From positions 3,613-67,612 of the forward strand of contig JAZKIW010000108.1 of assembly GCA_040384625.1 (NCBI GenBank): a DNA stretch of 64,000 nucleotides, written 5' to 3'. Shown piece by piece: positions 16,278-24,394 of this stretch (positions are counted from its first letter, which is position 1; each line of letters starts with the position of its first letter). Origin of the DNA: CADEEN01 sp040384625 (lineage in GTDB: Bacteria > Pseudomonadota > Gammaproteobacteria > Burkholderiales > Burkholderiaceae_C). The notes beneath the pieces were generated by a model that saw nothing but the letters and a program-made list of their open reading frames with translations, made no database searches and was not told the origin of the DNA. A program made the position numbers and the translations under genes.

Positions 16278-17243
16278 TTACGCCGCTCGCTTCACCGCGA
16301 GTCGCTCGCGCCGCGTCTGCTGCTCCTTGGCGATCTGCGCCTGGCACCTCGGTGCGGAGAACTCCGCCTCCAGCGCGTCGAGGAAGACGCGCGTGCGCGC
16401 CGGCATCAGGCGGCGGCCCGGGAACACCGCCCAGGCGGCCGCGGGCGGGAGGGACCACGCGTCGAGCACCGGCGCGAGTTCGCCGCTGCGCAGGTAGGGC
16501 TCGGCGAAGTGGTGCGCGACGGCGGTGATGCCGGCGCCGTGGCGGGCCATGCGCATCAGCAGGTCGGGTGAATTGGCGGTGGCGCGCCCGGGCGGCAGGC
16601 CCTCCCATCGCTCATCGCCGCGCATCAGCACCCAGGGCACCGGTTCACCGCCGCGCGCCAGCAGGCGCAGGGCGTCGTGCTCCATCAACGCCTCGGGTTC
16701 GGTCGGCTCACCGCGCCGCAGCAGGTAGGCCGGCGATGCATACAGCCCGCCGGCGAAGGACGCCAGGCGGCGCGCGGCGAGTGTGCTGTCGTCGGGCAGG
16801 TCGCCCATGCGAATGGCGAGGTCGAAGTTCTCGCCGATCAGGTCGACGCGCCGCGGCGACAAGTCCAGTTCCAGCGACACCGCCGGATGCCGCGCCACGA
16901 AGTCCGCGAGCAGCTGGGCCAGCACGCCGCCGGCCAGGTCCGCCGGCATCGACACGCGCAGCCGGCCGCTGGGCTGCACCTGGCGCTGCTGGGCCAGGGC
17001 CGACGCGGCGTCGACCTCGGCCAGCACCTGGTGCGCATGCTCGAGCACGCTGTGGCCGAAGTCCGTGACCGTGAGCTTGCGTGTGGTGCGCAGCAGCAGG
17101 CGTTCGCCGAGTTCGGCCTCGAGCGTCGCGATGCGCCGCGACACGGTCGATTTGGGCAGGCCGGCGCGCTCGGCCGCGCGGCTAAAGCTGCCTTCGTCGA
17201 CGACGCGGGCAAACAGCAGCAGGTCGTTGGGTTCGATGTTCAT
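16278..17243 (-). CDS. LysR family regulator (azoreductase-linked)
   Basis: A 321-residue LysR-type regulator: N-terminal winged HTH (SFSRAAERAGLPKSTVSRRI) and a C-terminal effector domain (residues about 90-295). It is transcribed divergently from the FMN azoreductase gene 17359-17970, the usual placement for a LysR regulator and its target. The 115-bp shared spacer contains a GTTATCC/GGATAAC inverted repeat. The ATG at 17243 is chosen; a second in-frame ATG four codons upstream is possible. The C-terminus is unusually basic (QQTRRERLAVKRAA). Confidence 0.87.
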   Translation of the reverse strand: MNIEPNDLLLFARVVDEGSFSRAAERAGLPKSTVSRRIATLEAELGERLLLRTTRKLTVTDFGHSVLEHAHQVLAEVDAASALAQQRQVQPSGRLRVSMPADLAGGVLAQLLADFVARHPAVSLELDLSPRRVDLIGENFDLAIRMGDLPDDSTLAARRLASFAGGLYASPAYLLRRGEPTEPEALMEHDALRLLARGGEPVPWVLMRGDERWEGLPPGRATANSPDLLMRMARHGAGITAVAHHFAEPYLRSGELAPVLDAWSLPPAAAWAVFPGRRLMPARTRVFLDALEAEFSAPRCQAQIAKEQQTRRERLAVKRAA

Positions 17244-17275
17244 GGGTGGTTCCACTGTTCCATCAGAAGAACAAT

Positions 17276-17316
17276 GTTATCCATTTCAACGTCTTCCGGA
17301 TTGATTGTGGGATAAC
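17276..17316. promoter_or_regulatory. inverted repeat between LysR and azoreductase genes
   Basis: GTTATCC at 17276-17282 and GGATAAC at 17310-17316 are perfect 7-bp inverted arms separated by 27 bp. A smaller TGTTC/GAACA pair lies at 17256-17273. The position between divergent genes suggests LysR binding sites or mirrored -10-type elements. Confidence 0.4.
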
Positions 17317-17358
17317 TAAAGTGACTGCATCGACTTACCAACCCCAGAGGCCGTCACC

Positions 17359-17970
17359 ATGAACATCCTGCAGATCAACTCCAGCGCCCGCACCGAAGGC
17401 TCGCATTCAACCGGTCTGGCCAACATCCTGGTCGAGCGCGTGTTGGCCTCCACGCTCGATCGGCCGACTGTCACCACCACCGTGCGTGACCTGGGCCGCA
17501 GCCCGCACCCGGCGCTGGACGAGGCCGCGTTGCAGGCCCTGTTCACGCCGGCCGACCAGCGCACGGCGGAGCAGGCTGCGCGCGTCGCGCTCGACGACGC
17601 GCTGATCGCCGAACTGCAGGCCGCCGACGTCGTGGTGCTGGGCGTGCCGATGTACAACTTCGGCGTGCCCGCGGCGCTGAAGAACTGGATCGACGCCATC
17701 GCCCGTGTCAAGGTCACGTTCCAGTACACCGCCAAGGGGCCAGAGGGTCTGCTCAAGGGCAAGAAGGTTTACATCGCCCTGACCCGCGGCGGCCAGTACC
17801 GCAACACACCGGCCGACACCCAGGTGCCGTACCTGAAGACGGTGTTCGCCTTCCTGGGCATGACCGACGTCCAGTTCGTCTATGCCGAAGGCCTGGCGAT
17901 GGGGCCGGAGGCCGAGCAACTGGCGCTCGCCTCGGCGCGCACGCAGATCGAAGAGGCCGTGGCGGCCTGA
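17359..17970 (+). CDS. azoR: FMN-dependent NADH-azoreductase
   Basis: A 203-residue flavodoxin-fold quinone/azo reductase. The family signature GVPMYNFGVPAALKNWID (about residues 95-112) holds the FMN-binding loop, and the N-terminus ILQINSSARTEGSHS binds the FMN phosphate. AzoR-type enzymes reduce quinones and azo dyes using NADH and protect against thiol stress. It is divergent from a LysR gene that probably regulates it. Length matches the family (about 200 residues). Confidence 0.9.
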   Translation: MNILQINSSARTEGSHSTGLANILVERVLASTLDRPTVTTTVRDLGRSPHPALDEAALQALFTPADQRTAEQAARVALDDALIAELQAADVVVLGVPMYNFGVPAALKNWIDAIARVKVTFQYTAKGPEGLLKGKKVYIALTRGGQYRNTPADTQVPYLKTVFAFLGMTDVQFVYAEGLAMGPEAEQLALASARTQIEEAVAA

Positions 17971-17971
17971 G

Positions 17972-17991
17972 GCCGCGCCGCCCGGCGCGGC
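17972..17991. terminator. GC-rich hairpin between convergent genes
   Basis: GCCGCGCC and GGCGCGGC form an 8-bp perfect stem with a GCCC loop two bases after the azoreductase stop, in the 37-bp spacer to the convergent MBL-fold gene. There is no T-run, so it is a weak or factor-assisted terminator at best. Confidence 0.45.
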
Positions 17992-18007
17992 AGGCGCACC
18001 CGGCGCC

Positions 18008-18898
18008 TCACCACTTCATCTCGCCCTTGTTGACCTTCGCGCCGATGTCCAGCGCGATGCCCAGGCCCGCCTCCGGGTAGGCCTTCTTCATCGCTTCGAT
18101 CAGCGCGCCACTGTTGGCGGCCCTGGGCAACTCCTGCTCGTAGCGCGCCAGATAGCCTCGGCTCCAGCCGATCTGCGACTCGTCGTGCTTCTGGCCCGGC
18201 AGGCTGTGGCCGGGGATCACGGTCACGGGGTTCAGCGCGGCCATCGTGCCGAGCTTGCTGGCCCAGTCGGCGCGTTCCTGCACGCTCTGCGCATCGGCAG
18301 TCCACAGGTGCAGCCCGGCGTAGACGTTCACGCCGCCGGCGATCGTCTTGATCGACGGGATCCACACGAAGCTGCGGTGCGGCAGGCTGTCGTCGAGCCC
18401 GCGAATCTCGAGGGTCTGGCCCTCCAGCGTGATCGTGTTGCCGGTCAGTGCCTCTGGCAGCGGGACGTTCTTCGGCGCGTTCGCACCCATGCGCGGGCCC
18501 CAGACCTGCAGCTTGTTGGCGAGGGTGGCCTCGATCTTCTTCAGCGTGGGGGCTGTTGTTACGACCCTGGCGTCCGGAAAGTACTGCTTGATGACCTCGA
18601 TGCCGAAGTAGTAGTCGGGGTCGGCCTGACTGATGTACACGGTCTTCAGCGTCTTCTTGCTGTCCAGCACCATCGCGGCAATGCGCAAGGCGTCGGCGCG
18701 CGTAAAGCCGGTGTCGAGCAGCACCGCATCGTTCTTGCCGCTCACCAGCACGGCGTTGACGTGGAAGCTCGCACCGTCGGCGTTGTAGACCTGCACGGTC
18801 AGCAGCGGTACCGCCTGCGCCGAAGCTTCTGTCGCCACGACGCCCAGTGTCATCGCAGTGGGCATGAGGGCGAGGGACAAGGTCTTGAGGGTGTTCAT
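18008..18898 (-). CDS. metallo-beta-lactamase-fold protein with degenerate metal motif
   Basis: A 296-residue secreted protein (signal peptide ending near EASAQA) with an MBL-type core: DAVLLDTGF, then the place where HxHxDH should stand reads QADPDY (residues 91-96, in VYISQADPDYYFG), and later VIPGHS keeps one His (231). Gln, Asp and Tyr thus replace three metal-binding histidines while the Asp remains. I recall relatives with DPDH or DPDY here, so this may be a subfamily trait. Catalysis may use other ligands or be lost. GGAG lies upstream of the ATG. A divergent LysR gene is its likely regulator. Confidence 0.75.
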   Translation of the reverse strand: MNTLKTLSLALMPTAMTLGVVATEASAQAVPLLTVQVYNADGASFHVNAVLVSGKNDAVLLDTGFTRADALRIAAMVLDSKKTLKTVYISQADPDYYFGIEVIKQYFPDARVVTTAPTLKKIEATLANKLQVWGPRMGANAPKNVPLPEALTGNTITLEGQTLEIRGLDDSLPHRSFVWIPSIKTIAGGVNVYAGLHLWTADAQSVQERADWASKLGTMAALNPVTVIPGHSLPGQKHDESQIGWSRGYLARYEQELPRAANSGALIEAMKKAYPEAGLGIALDIGAKVNKGEMKW

Positions 18899-18981
18899 CG
18901 GGAGCTCCATCGAAGGGTTGGTTGTTGATGGCGCCCACTTTATTGAATCGAATCGAGACGATAAACTCCGTATCTCGCAAT

Positions 18982-18994
18982 TGATTGTCAATCA
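18982..18994. promoter_or_regulatory. candidate LysR operator (TGATTG-T-CAATCA)
   Basis: A perfect inverted repeat with 6-bp arms around one base, 15 bp upstream of the LysR-type start at 19009 and 84 bp upstream of the MBL-fold gene on the other strand. The T-N11-A style and the location are typical of LysR autoregulatory sites. Confidence 0.5.
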
Positions 18995-19008
18995 GATCGA
19001 CACAATTC

Positions 19009-19995
19009 ATGGACCACCTGAACGCCGTTCGGACCTTCATCGAGATAGCAGATCAGGGCAGTCTGACCCGCGCTGCGGAAGCGCTGGACCTGTCGCGGGC
19101 GATGGTCAGCCGCCATCTCGAAGGCCTGGAGCGCTGGCTGGGGGCGCGGCTGCTGCACCGCACGACGCGCCGCGTGAGCCTGAGCCAGGCCGGGCAGGAG
19201 GCCTTGCCGCGATTGCGCCAGATGCTCGAGCTGGCCGACGACGTGCGGGCGGTCGCCGGGGTGCGTCGCACCGAGCCCATGGGCAAGCTGAGGATCACGA
19301 CGAGCCTGTCGTTCGCCGTCTCGAGCCTCTCGCAGGCGATCGTGGAATTCCAGCGCCGGTTCCCGCGCATCGAAGTCGAACTCCTCACTGTGGACCGGGC
19401 GGTGGACCTGGTCGGCGAACGCATCGATCTGGCGGTGCGCATCACCAACCGCCTGGATGAAGGCGTCGTGGCGCGTCGGCTCGCCAGCTGCCGTTCGGTG
19501 CTTTGCGCAGCGCCGGCCTACCTGCAGCGCCGGGGCCGGCCCGAACGCACGGAGGACCTGGCGGCACACGACTGCATCACGCACTCCATCGGTTCCCACG
19601 CGGAGTACCGGCTGCGCCAGGCGGGCCGGTTGACCACGGTGCGCGCGAAGGGCCCGCTGTCGAGCAACGAGACGGTCGTGCTGCGGCAGGCGGCGCTCGC
19701 GGGCGCCGGCATCGCTATGCTGCCCACCTACTTCGTCGGCGACGATCTAGCGCGGGGCGCACTGGTGCGTCTGTTGCCGGACCATGAGCCCGAACCCTTG
19801 GGGATCCACGCCGTGTACCTGTCGCGGCAACACCAGCCCCAACCGCTCAAGCTGCTCATCGATTTCCTGGCCGAGCGCTTCGGTGGCGACGTTGCGCCCT
19901 GGGATCGGCCGTCGCTCGTCAAAGTGCGGCCTGTCAGCGCGGCAGGCGCACCCAGCGCGCGCCGCGCGACGCAGACTTCACCACCGCCTCGATGA
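19009..19995 (+). CDS. LysR family regulator (MBL-linked)
   Basis: A 328-residue LysR-type regulator of the CrgA/DsdC-like group: HTH SLTRAAEALDLSRAMVSRHL at residues about 18-37 and a substrate-binding domain from about 90. The ATG at 19009 gives the standard MDHLNAVRTFIEIAD beginning. It is divergent from the MBL-fold gene. Its 3' end overlaps the convergent oxidoreductase gene by 62 bp; the last 30 residues (PSLVKVRPVSAAGAPSARRA and onward) are low complexity and probably dispensable. Confidence 0.86.
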   Translation: MDHLNAVRTFIEIADQGSLTRAAEALDLSRAMVSRHLEGLERWLGARLLHRTTRRVSLSQAGQEALPRLRQMLELADDVRAVAGVRRTEPMGKLRITTSLSFAVSSLSQAIVEFQRRFPRIEVELLTVDRAVDLVGERIDLAVRITNRLDEGVVARRLASCRSVLCAAPAYLQRRGRPERTEDLAAHDCITHSIGSHAEYRLRQAGRLTTVRAKGPLSSNETVVLRQAALAGAGIAMLPTYFVGDDLARGALVRLLPDHEPEPLGIHAVYLSRQHQPQPLKLLIDFLAERFGGDVAPWDRPSLVKVRPVSAAGAPSARRATQTSPPPR

Positions 19996-21088
19996 ACTCG
20001 ACGCCCTTCAGCCCATCGGCCAGGGTCGGGAAGTGCGCGGCCTTGTCGGTCTTGGGCCCACCCGGGCGCGCGGCGCGGATCGCCTGCGCGATCTCCGCAT
20101 AGAGCGTGGCAAAGCCTTCGAGGTAACCCTCGGGGTGGCCGGACGGGATGCGCGAGATCCGCGCTGCCGCGGCGTTTGCGGCACCCGTCGCCCGCGAGAT
20201 CGTCTGCGTCGGCTGGCCGAAGGGCGACCAGTGCAACTGGTTCGGCTGCTCCTGCCGCCATTCGATGCCACCCTGGCTGCCGTAGACGCGCAGGCGCAGG
20301 TTGTTCTCGTTGCCGGGCGCCACCTGGCTGGCCCAGAGCAGGCCGCGCGCGCCGTTGCGGTAGCGCAGCATCACCTGCGCGTTGTCGTCCAGCGCTCGGC
20401 CCTTGACGAAGCGGCTCAGGTCGGCGCAGAGCTCGTCGAGTTCGAGCCCGGTGACGTAGGCGGCCAGATGGTGGGCATGCGTGCCGATGTCGCCGATAGC
20501 GCCACCCGCGCCGCTCCTGGCCGGGTCGGTGCGCCAGTCGGCCTGCTTCTGGCCGGTCTTCTCCAGCGCCTCGGTCAGCCAGTCCTGCGGGTACTCGACC
20601 TGCACCACGCGGATCTCGCCGAGTGCGCCCTCGCGCACCATCTGGCGCGCGTGGCGCACCATCGGGTAGCCGCTGTAGTTGTGCGTCACGGCGAAGATGC
20701 GCTTCGCCTTCTTCGCCAGCGCGAGCAGTCTCTTGGCATCCTTGCTGTCCGTCGTCACCGGCTTGTCGCAGATGACGTGGATGCCAGCCTTCAGGAAGGC
20801 TGTGGCCACCGGTGCGTGCAGGTGGTTCGGCGTGACGATCGCCACCACCTCGATGCCGTCGGCCCGCGCCGCCTCGGCAATGGCCATCGCGGCGTAGTCG
20901 CTGTAGATGCGATCCTCCGCCAGGCCGAGCCCTCGGCCCGAACGCTGCGCCTTCTTCGGCGTGGCCGATAGAGCGCCGGCGACGAACTCGTAGTGGTCGT
21001 CCAGGCGCGCGGCGATGCGGTGCACCGCACCGATGAAGGCGCCTTCGCCGCCGCCGACCATGCCCAACCGAATGCGATTGCTGCTCAC
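19934..21088 (-). CDS. Gfo/Idh/MocA family oxidoreductase
   Basis: A 384-residue NAD(P)-dependent sugar/inositol dehydrogenase-like protein. The Rossmann part begins RIRLGMVGGGEGAFIGAVHR, and VICDKPVTTDSKDAKRLLALA contains the EKP-like element (here DKP) with the catalytic Lys. HNYSGYPMVRHARQM and GGAIGDIGTHAHHLA follow. It starts at a GTG (21088) overlapping the stop of the TIM-barrel gene by GTGA; no ATG fits. Such pairs oxidise and isomerise inositols or keto-sugars. The exact substrate is unknown. Confidence 0.88.
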   Translation of the reverse strand: MSSNRIRLGMVGGGEGAFIGAVHRIAARLDDHYEFVAGALSATPKKAQRSGRGLGLAEDRIYSDYAAMAIAEAARADGIEVVAIVTPNHLHAPVATAFLKAGIHVICDKPVTTDSKDAKRLLALAKKAKRIFAVTHNYSGYPMVRHARQMVREGALGEIRVVQVEYPQDWLTEALEKTGQKQADWRTDPARSGAGGAIGDIGTHAHHLAAYVTGLELDELCADLSRFVKGRALDDNAQVMLRYRNGARGLLWASQVAPGNENNLRLRVYGSQGGIEWRQEQPNQLHWSPFGQPTQTISRATGAANAAAARISRIPSGHPEGYLEGFATLYAEIAQAIRAARPGGPKTDKAAHFPTLADGLKGVEFIEAVVKSASRGARWVRLPR

Positions 21089-22140
21089 AGCCCGAGCATC
21101 CGCTTCAGCTGCGCCGCGTCGTGCGCCGCACCGGCGAAGTCGTCGAAGGCCTTCTCCGTGACGCGGATGATGTGGTCGCGGATGAAGGGTGCGCCTTCGG
21201 CTGCGCCTTGCTCGGGGTGCTTCAAGCAGCACTCCCACTCCAGCACGGCCCACCCCCCGTAGCCGTACTGCGCCATCTTCGAGAAGATGGCCTTGAAGTC
21301 GACCTGCCCGTCGCCGAGCGAGCGGAAGCGTCCGGCCCGGTCGATCCACGGCTGGTAGCCCGAATACACACCCTGGCGTCCGCTCGGCCGGAATTCGGCG
21401 TCCTTGATGTGCAGGGCCTTGATGCGCGAGTGGTAGATGTCGATGAAGGCCAGGTAGTCCAGCTGCTGCAGCACGAAGTGCGAGGGGTCGTAGTTGATGC
21501 AGCAGCGTGGGTGGTCGTTCACGCGCTCCAGGAACATCTCGAAGGTCACGCCGTCGAAGAGGTCCTCGCCCGGGTGCAGCTCGAAGCAGACGTGGCAGCC
21601 GGCCTCGTCGAAGGCATCGAAGATCGGGCGCCAGCGCTTGGCCAGTTCGTCGAACGCGGCCTCGACCAGGCCGGCCGGGCGCTGCGGCCAGGGGTAGAGG
21701 TAGGGCCAGGCCAGCGCGCCGGGGAAGCTCACGTTCGACGTGAGACCGAAGTTCTTCGACGCGCGCGCCGATAGCAGCATCTGCTCCACGGCCCAGCGCT
21801 GGCGCTCGGCCGGCTTGCCCTTGACCGCCGTCGGCGCGAAGGCGTCGAAGGCCTCGTCGTAGGCCGGATGCACGGCGACGAGCTGGCCCTGCAGGTGCGT
21901 GCCGAGCTCGGTGATCTCGACACCGTTGGCCTTGGCGATACCCGCGACTTCGTCGCAATAGGTCTTCGACTCGGCGGCCTTGGCCAGGTCGAACAAGCGG
22001 CCGTCCCAGGACGGGATCTGCACGCCCTTGAACCCGAGCGAGCCGGCCCACTTCGTGATCGCGGCCCAGGAGTTGAACGGCGCCGCGTCGCCCGCGAACT
22101 GCGCCAGGTAGATGCCGGGGCCCTTGATGTTGCTCGCCAT
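21085..22140 (-). CDS. sugar phosphate isomerase/epimerase-like TIM barrel
   Basis: A 351-residue xylose-isomerase-like TIM-barrel protein (AP endonuclease 2 family, IolE/IolI-like). Visible metal-site strands are CFELHPGEDLFDG, CCINYDPSHF, IKALHIKDAEF and AVLEWECC, which supply Glu, Asp, His and Glu ligands. AAGGAG precedes the ATG at 22140. It is co-transcribed (GTGA overlap) with a Gfo/Idh/MocA oxidoreductase, a pairing usual in cyclitol or rare-sugar catabolism. The divergent neighbour is the HMG-CoA-lyase-like gene. Confidence 0.87.
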   Translation of the reverse strand: MASNIKGPGIYLAQFAGDAAPFNSWAAITKWAGSLGFKGVQIPSWDGRLFDLAKAAESKTYCDEVAGIAKANGVEITELGTHLQGQLVAVHPAYDEAFDAFAPTAVKGKPAERQRWAVEQMLLSARASKNFGLTSNVSFPGALAWPYLYPWPQRPAGLVEAAFDELAKRWRPIFDAFDEAGCHVCFELHPGEDLFDGVTFEMFLERVNDHPRCCINYDPSHFVLQQLDYLAFIDIYHSRIKALHIKDAEFRPSGRQGVYSGYQPWIDRAGRFRSLGDGQVDFKAIFSKMAQYGYGGWAVLEWECCLKHPEQGAAEGAPFIRDHIIRVTEKAFDDFAGAAHDAAQLKRMLGL

Positions 22141-22221
22141 GCGCTTGCTCCTTGCGTAGGGTCGGTGGATCGATGCAGGCCGCCATGATGCACCGGCGCG
22201 TGGTGTCGCTACAGTATGCCG

Positions 22222-23154
22222 ATGAACACGCCCCAGTCCGTCGTCGTGCGCGAGGTCGGCCTGCGCGACGGCCTGCAGATTCTGCCGCGCGTGCTGCCCA
22301 CCGCGCTCAAGCTCGAATGGCTGCGCGCCGCGCATGGCGCCGGCCTGCGCGAAATCGAGGTCGGCTCCTTCGTGCCGCCCAAATTGATGCCGCAACTGGC
22401 CGACACCGCCGAGCTGGTGGCCTATGCGAAGACCCTGCCGGGCCTGCTGCCCTCCGTGCTCGTGCCCAACCTGAAAGGCGCCGAGCGCGCCATCGAGTCG
22501 GGCGCCCACGCGATGCTGCTGCCGCTGTCGGCCAGCCACGCGCACAGCCTAGCCAACCTGCGGCGCACGCCCGATGAAGTGGTGCAGGACCTGCACCGCA
22601 TCGTCGACCTGCGCGACGCCAGGGGCTCGGACTGCCTCGTCGAAGTCGGAATGTCCACCGCCTTCGGCTGCACCATCCAGGGCCGGGTCGAGCCGGCCGA
22701 GGTGCTGCGCCTGGTGCGTGCGGCGCTGGCTGCCGGTATCGACCGCATCGGCCTGGCCGACACCGTCGGCTATGCCGATCCGCTCCAAGCGAAGACGCTG
22801 TTCGAGCAGTGCCTCGAAGTTGCCGGCGACAAGCTCTCTTGCGGCCACTTCCACGACACGCGCGGCCTCGGCTCGGCCAATGTGTTCGCGGCCTGGCAGG
22901 CCGGCATGCGCCGCTTCGACGCTTGCACCGGCGGCATCGGCGGCTGCCCGCATGCGCCGGGCGCCAGTGGCAACGTCGCCACCGAGGATGTGGCCTACCT
23001 GTTCGCCAGCATGGGCGTGCCGACCGGGCTGGACTTTGAAGCCTTGATGGCACTGCGTGCGCAGGTTGCACAATGGCTGGAACGGTCGGGCAACGGCGCA
23101 CCGATGCACGGTGCGATCTGGCGCGCCGGCCTGCCCAAGACCGTCGCCGCATGA
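22222..23154 (+). CDS. hydroxymethylglutaryl-CoA lyase-like protein
   Basis: A 310-residue DRE-TIM metallolyase. VREVGLRDGLQ gives the catalytic Arg/Asp, CGHFHDTRG the two metal histidines, and GGIGGCPHAPGASGN the lyase signature with the catalytic Cys and the metal-binding Asn. Enzymes of this type cleave HMG-CoA to acetoacetate and acetyl-CoA, or related citramalyl-type CoA esters. An earlier ATG exists at 22216, but TACAGT lies exactly six bases before 22222 with no Shine-Dalgarno, suggesting a leaderless start there. ATGA overlap couples it to the CoA-transferase. Confidence 0.88.
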   Translation: MNTPQSVVVREVGLRDGLQILPRVLPTALKLEWLRAAHGAGLREIEVGSFVPPKLMPQLADTAELVAYAKTLPGLLPSVLVPNLKGAERAIESGAHAMLLPLSASHAHSLANLRRTPDEVVQDLHRIVDLRDARGSDCLVEVGMSTAFGCTIQGRVEPAEVLRLVRAALAAGIDRIGLADTVGYADPLQAKTLFEQCLEVAGDKLSCGHFHDTRGLGSANVFAAWQAGMRRFDACTGGIGGCPHAPGASGNVATEDVAYLFASMGVPTGLDFEALMALRAQVAQWLERSGNGAPMHGAIWRAGLPKTVAA

Positions 23155-24362
23155 ACAACCAACCACGCCCGCGCGAAGCGCCGCAGCCTCTCAAGGGCCT
23201 GAAGGTCGTCGAGTTCACCCACATGGTGATGGGCCCGACCTGCGGCATGGTGCTGGCCGACCTGGGCGCCGACGTGATCAAGGTCGAACCGATCGAGGGC
23301 GACCGCACGCGCACCCTGCTCGGCGCTGGGGCGGGCTTCTTCCCGATGTTCAACCGCAACAAGAAGAGCATCCAGATCGACCTGCACAAGCCCGAGGGCG
23401 CGGCGGCGGCGCGCAGGCTGTGTGCGACGGCAGACGTGGTCGCTGAGAACTTCAAGCCGGGCACGATGGTCAAGTACGGCCTCGACCATGCTTCGCTGTC
23501 GGCCAACAACCCGCGCCTCATTTATGCCAGCCTGAAAGGCTTCCTGCCCGGCCCCTACGACCATCGCACGGCTCTTGACGAAGTGGTGCAGATGATGGGC
23601 GGCCTGGCCTACATGACCGGCCGTCCGGGTGACCCGTTGCGCGCCGGCTCGTCGGTCAACGACATCATGGGCGGCATGTTCGGGGCCATCGCCATCCTCG
23701 GTGCACTGATCCAGCGCGGCATCAGCGGCCGCGGGATGGAGGTGCAGGCCGCGCTGTACGAGAACAACATCTTCCTGGTCGGCCAGCACATGCTGCAGTA
23801 CGCCATCACTGGGCAGCCGGCCGCGCCGATGCCCGCGCGCATCAGCCCCTGGGCGATCTACGACGTGTTCACGGTGAAAGACGGTGAGCAGATCTTCCTA
23901 GCTGCAGTGAGCGACGCGCAGTGGCTCACCTTCTGCGACGCGCTCGGCTTCGCCGACCTGAAGGCTGAGGCGCGCTACGCCGCAAACAACGAGCGGGTCA
24001 GGTTGCGCGGCGAGTTGCTCGTCGAATTGCGCACGCGCCTGGCGAGCCGCAGCGCAGCCGACCTCTCGCGCACGATGGAAGACGCCGGGCTGCCGTTTGC
24101 GCCGATCATGAAGCCCGAGGAGCTGCTCGACGACCCGCACCTTCTGGCCACCGGCGGCTTGGCCGACATCCAGCTCACCGACGGCGCGCGCGCCGGGCAG
24201 ACGGTGAAGACGACGCTGTTCCCGTTCACGCTCGACGGCGAGCGCCCAGGCGTCAAGCTCAACCCGCCGCGGCGCGGCGAGCACACTCGCGAGGTGCTGC
24301 AGGCGATCGGCCTGGCCGAAGCCGAGATCGACGCCTTGTTCGATTCCCACGCGGTGGCGTGA
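23151..24362 (+). CDS. class III (CaiB/BaiF) CoA-transferase
   Basis: A 403-residue family III CoA-transferase. The N-terminal domain reads LKGLKVVEFTHMVMGPTCG, and LDEVVQMMGG near residue 142-151 holds the presumed catalytic Asp143, which carries the acyl-anhydride in this family. The gene overlaps the lyase gene by ATGA and is followed by a Bug receptor. A consistent reading is that a carboxylic acid bound by the receptor is activated to its CoA ester here and cleaved by the lyase; the acid is unknown. Confidence 0.88.
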   Translation: MNNQPRPREAPQPLKGLKVVEFTHMVMGPTCGMVLADLGADVIKVEPIEGDRTRTLLGAGAGFFPMFNRNKKSIQIDLHKPEGAAAARRLCATADVVAENFKPGTMVKYGLDHASLSANNPRLIYASLKGFLPGPYDHRTALDEVVQMMGGLAYMTGRPGDPLRAGSSVNDIMGGMFGAIAILGALIQRGISGRGMEVQAALYENNIFLVGQHMLQYAITGQPAAPMPARISPWAIYDVFTVKDGEQIFLAAVSDAQWLTFCDALGFADLKAEARYAANNERVRLRGELLVELRTRLASRSAADLSRTMEDAGLPFAPIMKPEELLDDPHLLATGGLADIQLTDGARAGQTVKTTLFPFTLDGERPGVKLNPPRRGEHTREVLQAIGLAEAEIDALFDSHAVA

Positions 24363-24394
24363 AGGCCACCCCTAGCTTTTCAGGAGACAACAGC

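Noticed and set aside
19934..22186. A single 750-codon frame suggesting a fused isomerase-oxidoreductase
   Set aside because: Only the C-terminal half is homologous in that frame; the TIM-barrel gene is in another frame, and a GTGA overlap at 21085-21088 separates two ordinary genes.
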